Assembly: GCF_024297145.1 (NCBI RefSeq)
Contig: NZ_JANCTC010000002.1
Location: 541,001 to 605,000 of the forward strand
Length of the DNA: 64,000 nucleotides
Direction: 5' to 3'
Source of the DNA: Mesorhizobium sp. LMG 17147
GTDB lineage: Bacteria; Pseudomonadota; Alphaproteobacteria; Rhizobiales; Rhizobiaceae
This document shows positions 1 through 8,284 of the stretch, one piece after another. The notes beneath the pieces are model-generated. The model was not told the DNA's origin, did no database searches, and was given only the letters and a program-made list of their open reading frames with translations. The stretch's first letter is position 1; the number at the start of each line of letters is the position of its first letter. The position numbers and the translations under genes were made by a program.

Positions 1-86
1 GCGATCAGTGTTTGTGCAGCGCGCCGCTCGCCGGCCGGCATGGCGCCGATGCGGTCGGAGATCAGTTCGGCAATGCTGGAAACCAT
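1..86 (-). CDS. MurR/RpiR-family transcriptional regulator (N-terminal fragment)
   Basis: Only the first 28 codons lie in the window; the gene runs off the left edge. The fragment begins MVSSIAELISDRIGAMPAGE and continues with an arginine/alanine-rich stretch. This is the pattern of the N-terminal helix-turn-helix domain of RpiR/MurR regulators, where a short helix is followed by a 'P-x-E-R-R' turn. Such proteins usually pair this domain with a C-terminal SIS sugar-phosphate-binding domain, which is not visible here. The gene diverges from the amine-catabolism cluster that starts at 233, so it may control that cluster; this is inference from position only. The family call rests on a short fragment. 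Confidence 0.6.
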   Translation of the reverse strand, partial: MVSSIAELISDRIGAMPAGERRAAQTLI

Positions 87-232
87 GTTTTCCCCCACCC
101 TGGCCGTGCCGTTACCGCATTATTGAAATCGCGTTTGACAAAGCCGGCCAAACTGTATGAAATCATCCGCAGGGACGCAATGAGGCAAAATACGTAACAT
201 ACGATACAGCGCTCCCCCGGGGACAGCAGACA

Positions 233-1057
233 ATGGAGACAGCACGGCCCGCCAGCCTTGCATCGCCTGAAACCGTAAGGGTGACGAACCCTGGCGGATC
301 GAGCCCTTTCGTGCTGACCTGCGACCACGCCTCAAACTTCCTGCCACCGGAATTCGGAACGCTCGGCCTTGCCGCCGAGGATCTTTCCCGCCACATCGCC
401 TGGGATCCCGGCGCCTTGCCGGTGGCGCGCCGCATGGCCGAGGCACTCGATGCGACGCTGGTCGAGACCTGCATCTCGCGGCTCGTTATCGACTGCAACC
501 GGCCGCTCGACGCGCCGGACCTGATAGTGACGGTCAGCGCCAGCGAAAAAACCGTGGTCCCGGCCAACCAGGGACTTTCGGCCGACCAGCGGGAGGCGCG
601 CATCGCGCTGGCGTGGCGACCGTTTCACGAGCGGATCGCAACGATCATCGACAAGCGCCTGGCGTCCGGGCGGGAGACCAGGCTGGTCTCGATCCATTCC
701 TTCACGCCGCTCTACAAAGGCAAAAGCCGGCCGTGGCACATCGGCATCATCCATGACGAGGACCGCCGGCTGGCGGCGCCGCTGATCGCGGCGCTGCAGC
801 AGCTTGCCGGCGTCACCGTCGGCGTCAATGAACCCTATTCGCCGGCCGACCGGGTCTATTTCACGCTGGAACGCCATGCGCGCTCGCGCGGGCTGCCCTG
901 CGCGATGATCGAAATCCGCAACGACGAGATCGCCGGCGCAGCCGGGCAGCGGAAATGGGCGGATTTGCTCGCGAGTATTTTTCTCAATCTGGAGCCCGAG
1001 GCGGCCAAGGCCTCCAGACCAAGCGCAGTCGGAAAGTCAGTTCAATCGGCCAGCTAA
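233..1057 (+). CDS. N-formylglutamate amidohydrolase-family hydrolase
   Basis: A 274-residue cytoplasmic protein with the features of the N-formylglutamate amidohydrolase (HutG-like) family: TCDHASN near residues 29-35, HIAWDPGA near 54-61, SRLVIDCNRP near 82-91, and a later SIHSFTP motif. Conserved His, Asp and Glu residues bind metal in this family, which hydrolyses the amide of N-formylglutamate or related acyl-glutamates. It is the first gene of a plus-strand cluster with an amino-acid permease, a glutamine-synthetase-like ligase, an ALDH and an ADH. No histidine-utilisation genes are nearby. In this context the enzyme may cleave a gamma-glutamyl amide instead of formylglutamate; that is inference. 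A paralogue lies at 32563-33543. Confidence 0.8.
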   Translation: METARPASLASPETVRVTNPGGSSPFVLTCDHASNFLPPEFGTLGLAAEDLSRHIAWDPGALPVARRMAEALDATLVETCISRLVIDCNRPLDAPDLIVTVSASEKTVVPANQGLSADQREARIALAWRPFHERIATIIDKRLASGRETRLVSIHSFTPLYKGKSRPWHIGIIHDEDRRLAAPLIAALQQLAGVTVGVNEPYSPADRVYFTLERHARSRGLPCAMIEIRNDEIAGAAGQRKWADLLASIFLNLEPEAAKASRPSAVGKSVQSAS

Positions 1058-1078
1058 GAAACCAAAAGGGGACTAAAA

Positions 1079-2635
1079 ATGGCAGCATCGGGCTACACTG
1101 AAGTTGACAAGGCGGAGGACGTAAAGGTCCTCCACAATATGGGCTATGCCCAGGAACTGGAGCGGCGCCTCAGTCGCTTTTCAAATTTCGCGGTCTCCTT
1201 TTCGATCATCTGCATCCTGTCCGGCGGCATCAACTCGCTGGCGCAGGCAACCTCCGGCTCCGGCGGCATCGGCATCGGCATTGGCTGGCTGGTCGGCTGT
1301 TTCGTTTCGCTGACCTTCGCTGTAGCGATGTCGCAGATCAGCTCGGCCTATCCGACCGCCGGCGGCCTCTATCATTGGGGCTCGATCCTCGGCAATCGCG
1401 GCACCGGCTGGGTGACGGCCTGGCTCAACCTGCTCGGGCTGATCACCGTGCTCGGCGCCATCAATGTCGGCACTTGGACGTTTTTCCTCGGCGCCTTCGG
1501 ACCGGCGCTCGGCATCGAGGGTACGCTGACCAACCAGATGATCTTCCTGGTCATCATCACGGGCGCCCAGGCACTGATCAACCACCTCGGCATCAAGCTG
1601 ACGGCCAAGCTGACCGACTTCTCGGGCTATCTGATCTTCTTCGGCTCGATCCTCATCGCGGTCGTCTGCCTGATCTCGGCCGAAACCTGGGATTTCAGCC
1701 GGCTGTTCACCTTCCACAATTATTCCGGCGATGCCGGCGCCGGTGTGTGGCCGTCGGTATCCAATGCCTGGGTGTTCGCGCTTGGCCTGCTGCTGCCGAT
1801 CTATACGATCACCGGCTACGATGCGTCAGCGCATACTTCCGAGGAGACCATCAAGGCGGCGAGCTCCGTGCCGCGCGCCATGGTCATGTCGGTGATCTGG
1901 TCGGCCGTCTTCGGTTATCTGTTCCTCGCAGCCTTCGTGCTGATGATCCCGAACATGGACGATGCGGCCAAGCAGGGCTGGAACGTGTTCTTCTGGGCCT
2001 TCGACCAGCGCGTCAGCCCGGGCGTCAAGGAGTTCGTCTACCTCGTCGTCTTCCTGGCACAGCTGCTTTGCGGCCTCGCCACCGTCACCTCCGCTTCGCG
2101 TATGATCTTCGCCTTCTCGCGGGACGGCGGCCTGCCGGGTTCCTCGGCACTGGCCAAGGTCAGCCCGACCTACCGCACGCCGGTGGCGGCGATCTGGACG
2201 GCGTCGATCCTGTCCGTCCTGTTCGTCTGGGGCTCGACGCTGGTTTCAGTCGCAGGCACCTCGGCCTACACCATCGTCGTGTCGTGCACCGTCATCTTCC
2301 TGTTCCTCTCCTTCACCGTGCCGATCGTGCTCGGCATGCTGGCCTGGGGAACGCCGAAATGGGACAAGATGGGGCCGTGGAACATGGGGCGCGCCATTTT
2401 CATGCTGTTCGGCGTGCTTTCGATCCTGTCGATGCTCCTGATCTTCGTCATCGGCATCCAGCCGCCGAACGACTGGGCGCTCTACATCACCGTCGGCTTC
2501 TTCATCCTGACGGCGATCGTCTGGTTTGCCTTCGAGCGCAACCGCTTCCAGGGCCCGCCGCTCGGCGACATCATCGCGGCGCGCCAGGCAGCGATCAAGG
2601 CTGCGGAACAGGCCGTCGGCGAAACCGGCCACTGA
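1079..2635 (+). CDS. APC-superfamily amino acid/amine permease
   Basis: A 518-residue integral membrane protein with about 12 hydrophobic segments and the usual length of the amino acid-polyamine-organocation (APC) superfamily. It most resembles the GABA/choline-type permeases (ACT branch), which have a cytoplasmic N-terminus followed by a Gly-rich first helix; here GSGGIGIGIGW lies near residues 60-70. It starts 21 bases after the upstream hydrolase gene, so the two are probably co-transcribed. The likely job is import of the amine or amino acid handled by the next enzymes. The exact substrate cannot be read from the sequence. Confidence 0.85.
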   Translation: MAASGYTEVDKAEDVKVLHNMGYAQELERRLSRFSNFAVSFSIICILSGGINSLAQATSGSGGIGIGIGWLVGCFVSLTFAVAMSQISSAYPTAGGLYHWGSILGNRGTGWVTAWLNLLGLITVLGAINVGTWTFFLGAFGPALGIEGTLTNQMIFLVIITGAQALINHLGIKLTAKLTDFSGYLIFFGSILIAVVCLISAETWDFSRLFTFHNYSGDAGAGVWPSVSNAWVFALGLLLPIYTITGYDASAHTSEETIKAASSVPRAMVMSVIWSAVFGYLFLAAFVLMIPNMDDAAKQGWNVFFWAFDQRVSPGVKEFVYLVVFLAQLLCGLATVTSASRMIFAFSRDGGLPGSSALAKVSPTYRTPVAAIWTASILSVLFVWGSTLVSVAGTSAYTIVVSCTVIFLFLSFTVPIVLGMLAWGTPKWDKMGPWNMGRAIFMLFGVLSILSMLLIFVIGIQPPNDWALYITVGFFILTAIVWFAFERNRFQGPPLGDIIAARQAAIKAAEQAVGETGH

Positions 2636-2649
2636 GGCAAGTCCTCCAA

Positions 2650-2676
2650 CTATGGCCGGCGCTTTGCCGGCCATAG
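2650..2676 (+). terminator. Intercistronic hairpin between permease and ligase genes
   Basis: A perfect inverted repeat: CTATGGCCGGC, a five-base loop, then GCCGGCCATAG, giving an 11-bp GC-rich stem. It begins 15 bases after the permease stop codon. There is no U-run directly after it; a short T-run follows about 25 bases later (2699-2705). It is more likely a processing or attenuation hairpin than a full terminator. Confidence 0.55.
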
Positions 2677-2741
2677 CTTCCCACATCTTCAAAGTGGCCT
2701 TTTTACAGGTCCGAAACGACAAGCGCTGGAGTGCCAAAGGA

Positions 2742-4112
2742 ATGGCCGGAAATTTCTCCTTCGATCAGTTGAAGCAAGCGGTCTCCAGCGGAGAGGTCGA
2801 CACCGTGCTGGCCTGCATCGTCGACATGCAGGGACGGCTTGCGGGAAAGCGGTTCCTGGCCCGGTATTTCGTCGATTCCGCGCATGACGAGACGCATGGC
2901 TGCAACTACCTGCTGGCCGCCGACATCGATATGGAACCGGTGCCCGGCTACAAGGCGGCGAGCTGGTCGAAGGGCTATGGCGATTTCGTCATGAAGCCGG
3001 ACCTTGCGACGCTGCGGCGGATCCCCTGGCTGGAGAAGACAGCGCTGGTGATCTGCGACGTGCTCGACCACCATACCCATGACGACCTGGCGCATTCGCC
3101 GCGCGCCATGCTGAAGAAGCAGGTCAAGCGGCTGCAGGAACGCGGCTATATCGGCTATTTCGCTTCCGAGCTCGAATTCTATCTGTTCAGCGAAACCTAC
3201 GATTCCGCCCGCAAGAAGCACTGGCAGGGCCTCGAGACGGCATCGCCCTACATCGGCGATTACCAGATCGGCATCACCACCAAGGAAGAAGGCGTCATGC
3301 GCCGGCTGCGCAACGAGATGGAAGCGGCCGGCATCCCGATCGAGAATTCGAAGGGCGAGTGGGGGCCAGGCCAGGAAGAGATCAATGTCCGCTACGCCGA
3401 GGCGCTCGACATGGCCGACCGCCACGTGATCCTGAAGAACGGCGCCAAGGAAATCGCCGAGTCCGAAGGCAAGGCGATCTCGTTCATGGCCAAGTACAAT
3501 TACGGGCTCGCCGGCAATTCCAGCCACATCCATAATTCGCTGTGGAGCGCCGACGGCAAGACGCCATTGTTCTACGACAAAAATGCCGAGTGGACGCTGT
3601 CGACACTCGGCCAGCAATGGGCGGCCGGCCAGCTCAAATATGCCAAGGAATTCACCTGGTTCCTGGCGCCCTACATCAATTCCTACAAGCGCTTCCAGGC
3701 CGGCACGTTTGCGCCGACCAAGATCATGTGGAGCGAGGACAACCGCACCGCCGGTTTCCGTCTTTGCGGCGAGGGCACCAAGGGCATCCGCATGGAATGC
3801 CGCATCGGCGGCGCCGACCTTAATCCTTATCTCGCCTTCGCGGCACTGATCGCAGCCGGCCTTGCCGGCATCGATGAAAAGCTTGAACTGCAGAAGCCCT
3901 TCGTCGGCGACGCCTACCAGGCCTCGCAGCTGCCTGAAATTCCAAAGACACTGCGCGACGCCACCGCAACGCTGGCGGAATCGAAGATGCTGAGGCACGC
4001 GCTCGGCGACGATGTGCTGGAGCATTACATCCACACGGCACACTGGGAACAGTTCGAGTACGACCGCCGGATTACGGACTGGGAACTGCACAGGGGTTTC
4101 GAGCGGTATTGA
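2742..4112 (+). CDS. Glutamine synthetase-family ligase (probable gamma-glutamyl-amine synthetase)
   Basis: The start was taken at MAGNFSFDQLKQ, which has an AAAGGA Shine-Dalgarno just upstream; the open frame extends 5' only through the permease gene. This gives 456 residues, normal for the GlnT/PuuA branch. Visible catalytic landmarks are ASELEFYLF near residue 140, the GPGQEEIN segment, the AGNSSHIHNSLW nucleotide/metal loop, and NRTAGFR followed by MECRIGGADLNPY. The segment carrying the adenylylation tyrosine of housekeeping GlnA is not recognisable. Family members ligate glutamate to ammonia or to amines such as putrescine, ethanolamine or isopropylamine. The neighbouring permease, aldehyde dehydrogenase and alcohol dehydrogenase favour an amine substrate carrying a hydroxyl group; this is inference. 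Confidence 0.85.
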   Translation: MAGNFSFDQLKQAVSSGEVDTVLACIVDMQGRLAGKRFLARYFVDSAHDETHGCNYLLAADIDMEPVPGYKAASWSKGYGDFVMKPDLATLRRIPWLEKTALVICDVLDHHTHDDLAHSPRAMLKKQVKRLQERGYIGYFASELEFYLFSETYDSARKKHWQGLETASPYIGDYQIGITTKEEGVMRRLRNEMEAAGIPIENSKGEWGPGQEEINVRYAEALDMADRHVILKNGAKEIAESEGKAISFMAKYNYGLAGNSSHIHNSLWSADGKTPLFYDKNAEWTLSTLGQQWAAGQLKYAKEFTWFLAPYINSYKRFQAGTFAPTKIMWSEDNRTAGFRLCGEGTKGIRMECRIGGADLNPYLAFAALIAAGLAGIDEKLELQKPFVGDAYQASQLPEIPKTLRDATATLAESKMLRHALGDDVLEHYIHTAHWEQFEYDRRITDWELHRGFERY

Positions 4113-4128
4113 ATGGATGGCAATGTCG

Positions 4129-4253
4129 GCGCCGCCCGCCCCTCACCTTTACCCTCTCGTGAAGAACGGGGAGAGGGGGTCGCCAGCGCTGGAGCTTGTC
4201 CCTTCTCCGTCACTATAGGCGGAAAGGTGCCGGCAGGCGGATGAGGGCGGCGT
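4129..4253. repeat. Rhizobial-type intergenic palindromic element
   Basis: The spacer between the ligase and ALDH genes is filled by an imperfect long palindrome. The left arm (GGCGCCGCCCGCCCCTCAC) is answered by GATGAGGGCGGCG at the right end, with inner partners GGGGAGAGGG and CCCTTCTCC. The layout matches the many dispersed 'CCTCATCCGCC' palindromes known from rhizobial intergenic regions. It does not look coding. It lies within a likely operon, so it may form a stable RNA structure between cistrons. Confidence 0.6.
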
Positions 4254-4292
4254 GACCAACGATAATTATTGTAGAATGCGAGGACCCAAGGC

Positions 4293-5681
4293 ATGACCGA
4301 AACGGTCAAGATAAAATCCCCTGTCGACGGTTCGATCTATGCCGAACGGCCTCTGGCGACGGACCAGGCGATCGGTGCCGCAGTTGAGCGTGCCAAGGCG
4401 GCGCAGGAGAAGTGGGCTGAAACGCCGGTCGTCGAGCGCGGCAAATACATGCTTGCCATGCTTGAAGCGCTGGTCGCCATGACCAGCGAGATCGTGCCGG
4501 AGATCGCCTGGCAGATGGGCAGGCCGGTGCGCTATGGCGGCGAGTTCGGCGGCGTCAGGGAACGTGTCAGCTACATGGTCGAGATCGCCGAGGCGGCCTT
4601 GAAGCCGGTCATGGCCTCCAACCCGAAGGACGGCTTTCGCCGTTATGTGAAGAAGGTGCCACTCGGCGTGGTCATGGTGATCGCGCCATGGAACTATCCC
4701 TATCTCACCGCCGTCAACACCATCGTCCCGGCGCTGATGGCGGGCAGCACCGTCATCCTCAAGCACGCGGCGCAGACATTGTTGGTCGGCGAACGTTTTC
4801 AGCAGGCGTTCGACACAGCAGGCCTGCCCAAGGGCCTGTTCCAGAACCTTGTCATGAACCACGCGCAGACCGAAAGGCTGCTCGGCTCCGGCAAGATCGA
4901 CCATGTCAACTTCACCGGCTCGGTCGCCGGCGGCCGCGCCATCGAAAAGGCGGCCGCGGGCACCTTCATGACGCTCGGCCTCGAACTCGGCGGCAAGGAT
5001 CCGGCCTATGTGCTGCCGGACGCCAAGATGGACCATGCCGTTGCCAATCTGGTTGACGGCGCCTTCTACAATTCCGGCCAGTGCTGCTGCGGCATCGAGC
5101 GCGTCTATGTCCACGAGAAGGTCTACGATGAATTCGTCGAGGGCTTCATTGCCGAGACCAGGAACTACGTCGTCGGCAATCCGCTCGACCAGGCGACCAC
5201 CATGGGGCCGATGGCGCAGGCGCGCTTCGCCGACCTGATCCGCGAGCAGAAGGCCGAGGCGTTGCGCAAGGGCGCCAGGGCACACATCAATATGAAGGTG
5301 GCCAACGACAGGCAAGGTTCGCCCTATCTGGCGCCGGAAGTGCTGACCCAGGTCGACCACCAGATGAGCGTCATGCGCGAGGAAAGCTTTGGGCCGATCG
5401 TCGGCATCATGAAGGTGCGCAACGACGAGGAGGCGATCGCGCTGATGAACGACAGCCCCTATGGGCTGACGGCTTCGATCTGGACGCGCGACAGCGAGCA
5501 CGCGGCGGCGATCGGCGACCGCGTCGAGACCGGCACGGTGTTCATGAACCGCTGCGACTATCTTGACCCGGCGCTGGTCTGGACCGGCGTCAAGGACACC
5601 GGCAAGGGCGCGGCACTGTCGGCCATCGGCTACGACAATCTGACCAGGCCGAAATCATACCATCTGCGCGAAGCCATCTGA
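4293..5681 (+). CDS. NAD(P)-dependent aldehyde dehydrogenase
   Basis: A 462-residue ALDH-superfamily enzyme with all core motifs: VIAPWNYP (cofactor entry), NFTGSVAGGR, the general-base glutamate in LELGGKD, the catalytic cysteine in the GQCCCG cluster, and EESFGPIVG. It is slightly shorter than the usual 480-500 residues, as in the succinate-semialdehyde/gamma-aminobutyraldehyde-like branch. It follows the ligase gene and precedes an alcohol dehydrogenase with only 17 bases between. The likely role is oxidation of the aldehyde made by that ADH, possibly a gamma-glutamyl-amino-aldehyde, to the acid. The substrate is inferred from context, not from a diagnostic residue. Confidence 0.88.
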   Translation: MTETVKIKSPVDGSIYAERPLATDQAIGAAVERAKAAQEKWAETPVVERGKYMLAMLEALVAMTSEIVPEIAWQMGRPVRYGGEFGGVRERVSYMVEIAEAALKPVMASNPKDGFRRYVKKVPLGVVMVIAPWNYPYLTAVNTIVPALMAGSTVILKHAAQTLLVGERFQQAFDTAGLPKGLFQNLVMNHAQTERLLGSGKIDHVNFTGSVAGGRAIEKAAAGTFMTLGLELGGKDPAYVLPDAKMDHAVANLVDGAFYNSGQCCCGIERVYVHEKVYDEFVEGFIAETRNYVVGNPLDQATTMGPMAQARFADLIREQKAEALRKGARAHINMKVANDRQGSPYLAPEVLTQVDHQMSVMREESFGPIVGIMKVRNDEEAIALMNDSPYGLTASIWTRDSEHAAAIGDRVETGTVFMNRCDYLDPALVWTGVKDTGKGAALSAIGYDNLTRPKSYHLREAI

Positions 5682-5698
5682 CTTTTCGAAAGACAAAA

Positions 5699-6871
5699 AT
5701 GACAAAACTCGTTTCCAAATGGAATTACCCGACGACCGTCCGCTTCGGCGCCGGACGCATCAAGGAGCTGCCGGAGGTGCTGGCGGCGACCGGCATCAAG
5801 CGGCCGCTGTTCGTTACCGACCCGGGACTGGCCAAACTGCCGGTGGTGGCTTCGACGCTGAAAATACTGGACGATGCCAAGGTGCCGTATGGCGTGTTTT
5901 CCGAGGTCAAGCCGAACCCGGTCGATTCCAACCTGACCGCCGGCATTGCCGTTTTCAAGCAGGGCAAGCATGACGGCGTCATTGCCTTTGGCGGCGGCTC
6001 GGCGCTCGATCTCGGCAAGCTGATCGCCTTTCAGGCCGGGCAGACCCGGCCGGTCTGGGATTTCGAGGATGTCGGCGACTGGTGGACGCGCGCCGATGCC
6101 GATGCGATCGCGCCGATCATCGCGGTGCCGACCACCGCCGGCACCGGCTCGGAGGTCGGGCGCGCCGGCGTCATCACCAATGAGGCGACCCACACCAAAA
6201 AGGTCATCTTCCATCCAAAGCTTTTGCCGGCGATCGTCATTGCCGATCCGGAGCTGTCGGTGGGCATGCCCGGCTTCATCACCGCCGGCACCGGCATGGA
6301 TGCGCTTGCCCATTGCCTCGAAGCCTATTGTGCGCCGGGCTATCACCCGATGGCCGACGGCATCGCGGTGGAAGGCATCAGGCTGGTCTTCGAAAACCTG
6401 CCGAAAGCCTATGCCAACGGCAAGGATCTGGTTGCCCGCGCCAACATGATGAGTGCCGCCGCCATGGGAGCCGCCGCCTTCCAGAAAGGGCTTGGCGCGA
6501 TTCATTCGCTGTCGCATCCGATCGGCGCGCTCTACGACACCCACCACGGCATGACCAACGCCGTGTTCATGCCTTATGTGCTGGCCTTCAACCGCGAGGC
6601 GATTGAGCCGCGCATAGCCCGGCTTGCCGCCTATTGCGGCATCAAGGGCGGCTTCGACGGTTTTGCCAAGGCGATCATCAAGCTGCGCAAAGAGCTCAAG
6701 GTGCCGCATGCGCTGCCCGGCCTGATCAAGGGGCTCGACATGGACAAGAAGCGCAAGGGCCTGATCGCCGACATGGCGGTGGTCGACCCGACCGCCGGCG
6801 GCAACCCGGTCAAGCTGACCAAGAAGGCGGCGCTGACGCTGCTGGAAAATGCCATCGCCGGCGCCGTCTGA
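5699..6871 (+). CDS. Iron-containing (type III) alcohol dehydrogenase
   Basis: A 390-residue group III alcohol dehydrogenase. The nucleotide-binding GGGSALDLGK lies near residues 99-108. Metal ligands are visible in GMDALAHCLEAY and in HPIGALYDTHHGM, the family signature with two histidines. Length is typical. It is the last gene of the cluster, 17 bases after the ALDH gene. In an amino-alcohol pathway it would oxidise the hydroxyl of the gamma-glutamylated substrate and pass the aldehyde to the ALDH. Its presence is the main reason to prefer an amino alcohol over putrescine, for which a flavin oxidase would be expected. The activity class is secure; the substrate is inferred. Confidence 0.88.
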   Translation: MTKLVSKWNYPTTVRFGAGRIKELPEVLAATGIKRPLFVTDPGLAKLPVVASTLKILDDAKVPYGVFSEVKPNPVDSNLTAGIAVFKQGKHDGVIAFGGGSALDLGKLIAFQAGQTRPVWDFEDVGDWWTRADADAIAPIIAVPTTAGTGSEVGRAGVITNEATHTKKVIFHPKLLPAIVIADPELSVGMPGFITAGTGMDALAHCLEAYCAPGYHPMADGIAVEGIRLVFENLPKAYANGKDLVARANMMSAAAMGAAAFQKGLGAIHSLSHPIGALYDTHHGMTNAVFMPYVLAFNREAIEPRIARLAAYCGIKGGFDGFAKAIIKLRKELKVPHALPGLIKGLDMDKKRKGLIADMAVVDPTAGGNPVKLTKKAALTLLENAIAGAV

Positions 6872-6963
6872 GACAACTTCCGCACTGGAAATCCACTTTG
6901 GAAAAGAGGCGAAGAAAGGGGGAAAGGATGAACGGCAAGGCCGAAACTAGTTAGCCGGAAAAA

Positions 6964-6993
6964 TAGCCGCGTAGCGATTGCTACGGCCGGCTA
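6964..6993 (+). terminator. Probable terminator/hairpin after the ADH gene
   Basis: TAGCCG-CGTAGC, a GATT loop, then GCTACG-(GC)-CGGCTA form a 12-bp stem with a two-base bulge, followed by A- and T-rich sequence including TTTACTTTTT at 7001-7010. It lies between the amine-catabolism cluster and the next ABC operon and probably ends the former. The T-run is not directly abutting, so an operator role is possible. Confidence 0.45.
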
Positions 6994-7113
6994 AAAAGAG
7001 TTTACTTTTTCGTACTGCAGGGCATCGCTTTCACAGAGCTTTCATCTGGCTGTCACACGAAAACGATACCGCATCGCAGGCGTCCAACGGCGTCAGTTCA
7101 ACGGAGAGAACAC

Positions 7114-8220
7114 ATGTTCAAATTCACGGGAAAACTGCTTTCCCTTACGGCCGTCGCCCTGATGGCGACCTCTGCCATCTCGTCGGCCCAGTCCATGGAT
7201 GAACTGGTCGCCGCAGCTAAGGCTGAAGGCCAGCTCACGACTATCGCGCTGCCGCATGACTGGTGCGGCTATGGCGCCGTCATCGACGGCTTCAAGGCGA
7301 AGTATCCGGAAATCACCATCAACGAACTCAACCCCGATGCCGGCTCCGGCGACGAGGTCGAAGCGATCAAGGCCAACAAGGACAACAAGGGCCCGCAGGC
7401 GCCCGACGTTATCGACGTCGGCCTGTCCTTCGGCCCGACCGCAAAGAAGGATGGCCTGATCCAGGCTTATAAAGTATCAACCTGGGACTCGATCCCGGAC
7501 AGCGCCAAGGATGCCGAAGGCTTTTGGACCGGCGACTACTACGGCGTGCTTTCGTTTCTGGTGAACAAGGACCTGGTCAAGGAAGCGCCGGCCGACTGGG
7601 CCGACCTGCTGAAGCCGGAATTTGCCAATACCGTGGCCCTCGCCGGTGACCCGCGTGCTTCGAACCAGGCCATCCAGGCCGTCTATGCCGCCGGCCTTTC
7701 CAGCGGTGCGGCCGCCGGCGAAGCCGCCGGCACGGCTGGTCTCGACTTCTTCAAGAAGCTCAACGCCGCCGGCAATTTCGTGCCGGTCATCGGCAAGCCC
7801 GCGACGCTTGCCCAAGGCCAGACGCCAATCCTGGTGACCTGGGATTATAACGCGCTTGCCGGCCGCGATACGCTGAAGGGCAATCCGCCGGTCGACGTCG
7901 TCGTGCCGAAGACCGGTGTCGTCGCCGGCGTCTATGTTCAGGCGATCAGCGCCTACGCGCCACACCCGAATGCTGCCAAGCTATGGCTGGAATATCTCTA
8001 TTCCGACGAAGGCCAGATCGGCTGGCTGAAGGGCTATTGTCACCCGATCCGCTTCAACGACCTCGCCAAGAATGGCAAGCTCCCGGCTGACGTGATGGCC
8101 AAGCTGCCGCCGGCCGAGTCCTATGCAGCCGCGGTGTTCCCGACGCTCGACGAGCAGGGCAAGGCCAAGGAAGCCATCACCAAGAACTGGGATGCCGTCG
8201 TCGGCGCCAACGTCAAGTAA
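7114..8220 (+). CDS. ABC transporter periplasmic substrate-binding protein (AfuA/PotD-like)
   Basis: A 368-residue secreted protein with a Sec signal peptide over about the first 26 residues (MFKFTGK, hydrophobic core, cleavage near SSAQS). The mature part has a type-II binding-protein layout, with 'APDVIDVGLSFG' in the first lobe and 'VTWDYNALAGRD' in the hinge region, like iron(III), polyamine or phosphonate binding proteins (COG1840/COG0687 group). It is the first gene of an importer operon with two permeases and an ATPase. The ligand is not evident: the tyrosine pattern typical of ferric-binding FbpA is not clear, so naming it an iron transporter would overreach. Confidence 0.82.
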   Translation: MFKFTGKLLSLTAVALMATSAISSAQSMDELVAAAKAEGQLTTIALPHDWCGYGAVIDGFKAKYPEITINELNPDAGSGDEVEAIKANKDNKGPQAPDVIDVGLSFGPTAKKDGLIQAYKVSTWDSIPDSAKDAEGFWTGDYYGVLSFLVNKDLVKEAPADWADLLKPEFANTVALAGDPRASNQAIQAVYAAGLSSGAAAGEAAGTAGLDFFKKLNAAGNFVPVIGKPATLAQGQTPILVTWDYNALAGRDTLKGNPPVDVVVPKTGVVAGVYVQAISAYAPHPNAAKLWLEYLYSDEGQIGWLKGYCHPIRFNDLAKNGKLPADVMAKLPPAESYAAAVFPTLDEQGKAKEAITKNWDAVVGANVK

Positions 8221-8232
8221 GACTTGAGATCA

Positions 8233-8259
8233 GCCGGGCGGCTTAGATCGCCGCCCGGC
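8233..8259 (+). terminator. GC-rich hairpin between binding-protein and permease genes
   Basis: GCCGGGCGGC, a seven-base loop, then GCCGCCCGGC give a perfect 10-bp stem 12 bases after the binding-protein stop codon. No U-run follows. Such hairpins often protect the upstream mRNA, so that more binding protein than permease is made. Confidence 0.6.
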
Positions 8260-8284
8260 ATACCTCCAGGACGGTAGCCGGCGC

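Noticed and set aside
2703..4091. 462-codon open frame opposite the glutamine-synthetase-like gene
   Set aside because: Antisense shadow with no recognisable motif; the plus-strand gene has all expected catalytic blocks.
4129..4253. Possible short gene between ligase and ALDH genes
   Set aside because: The sequence is an imperfect palindrome of a dispersed repeat type and its short frames have no conserved features.
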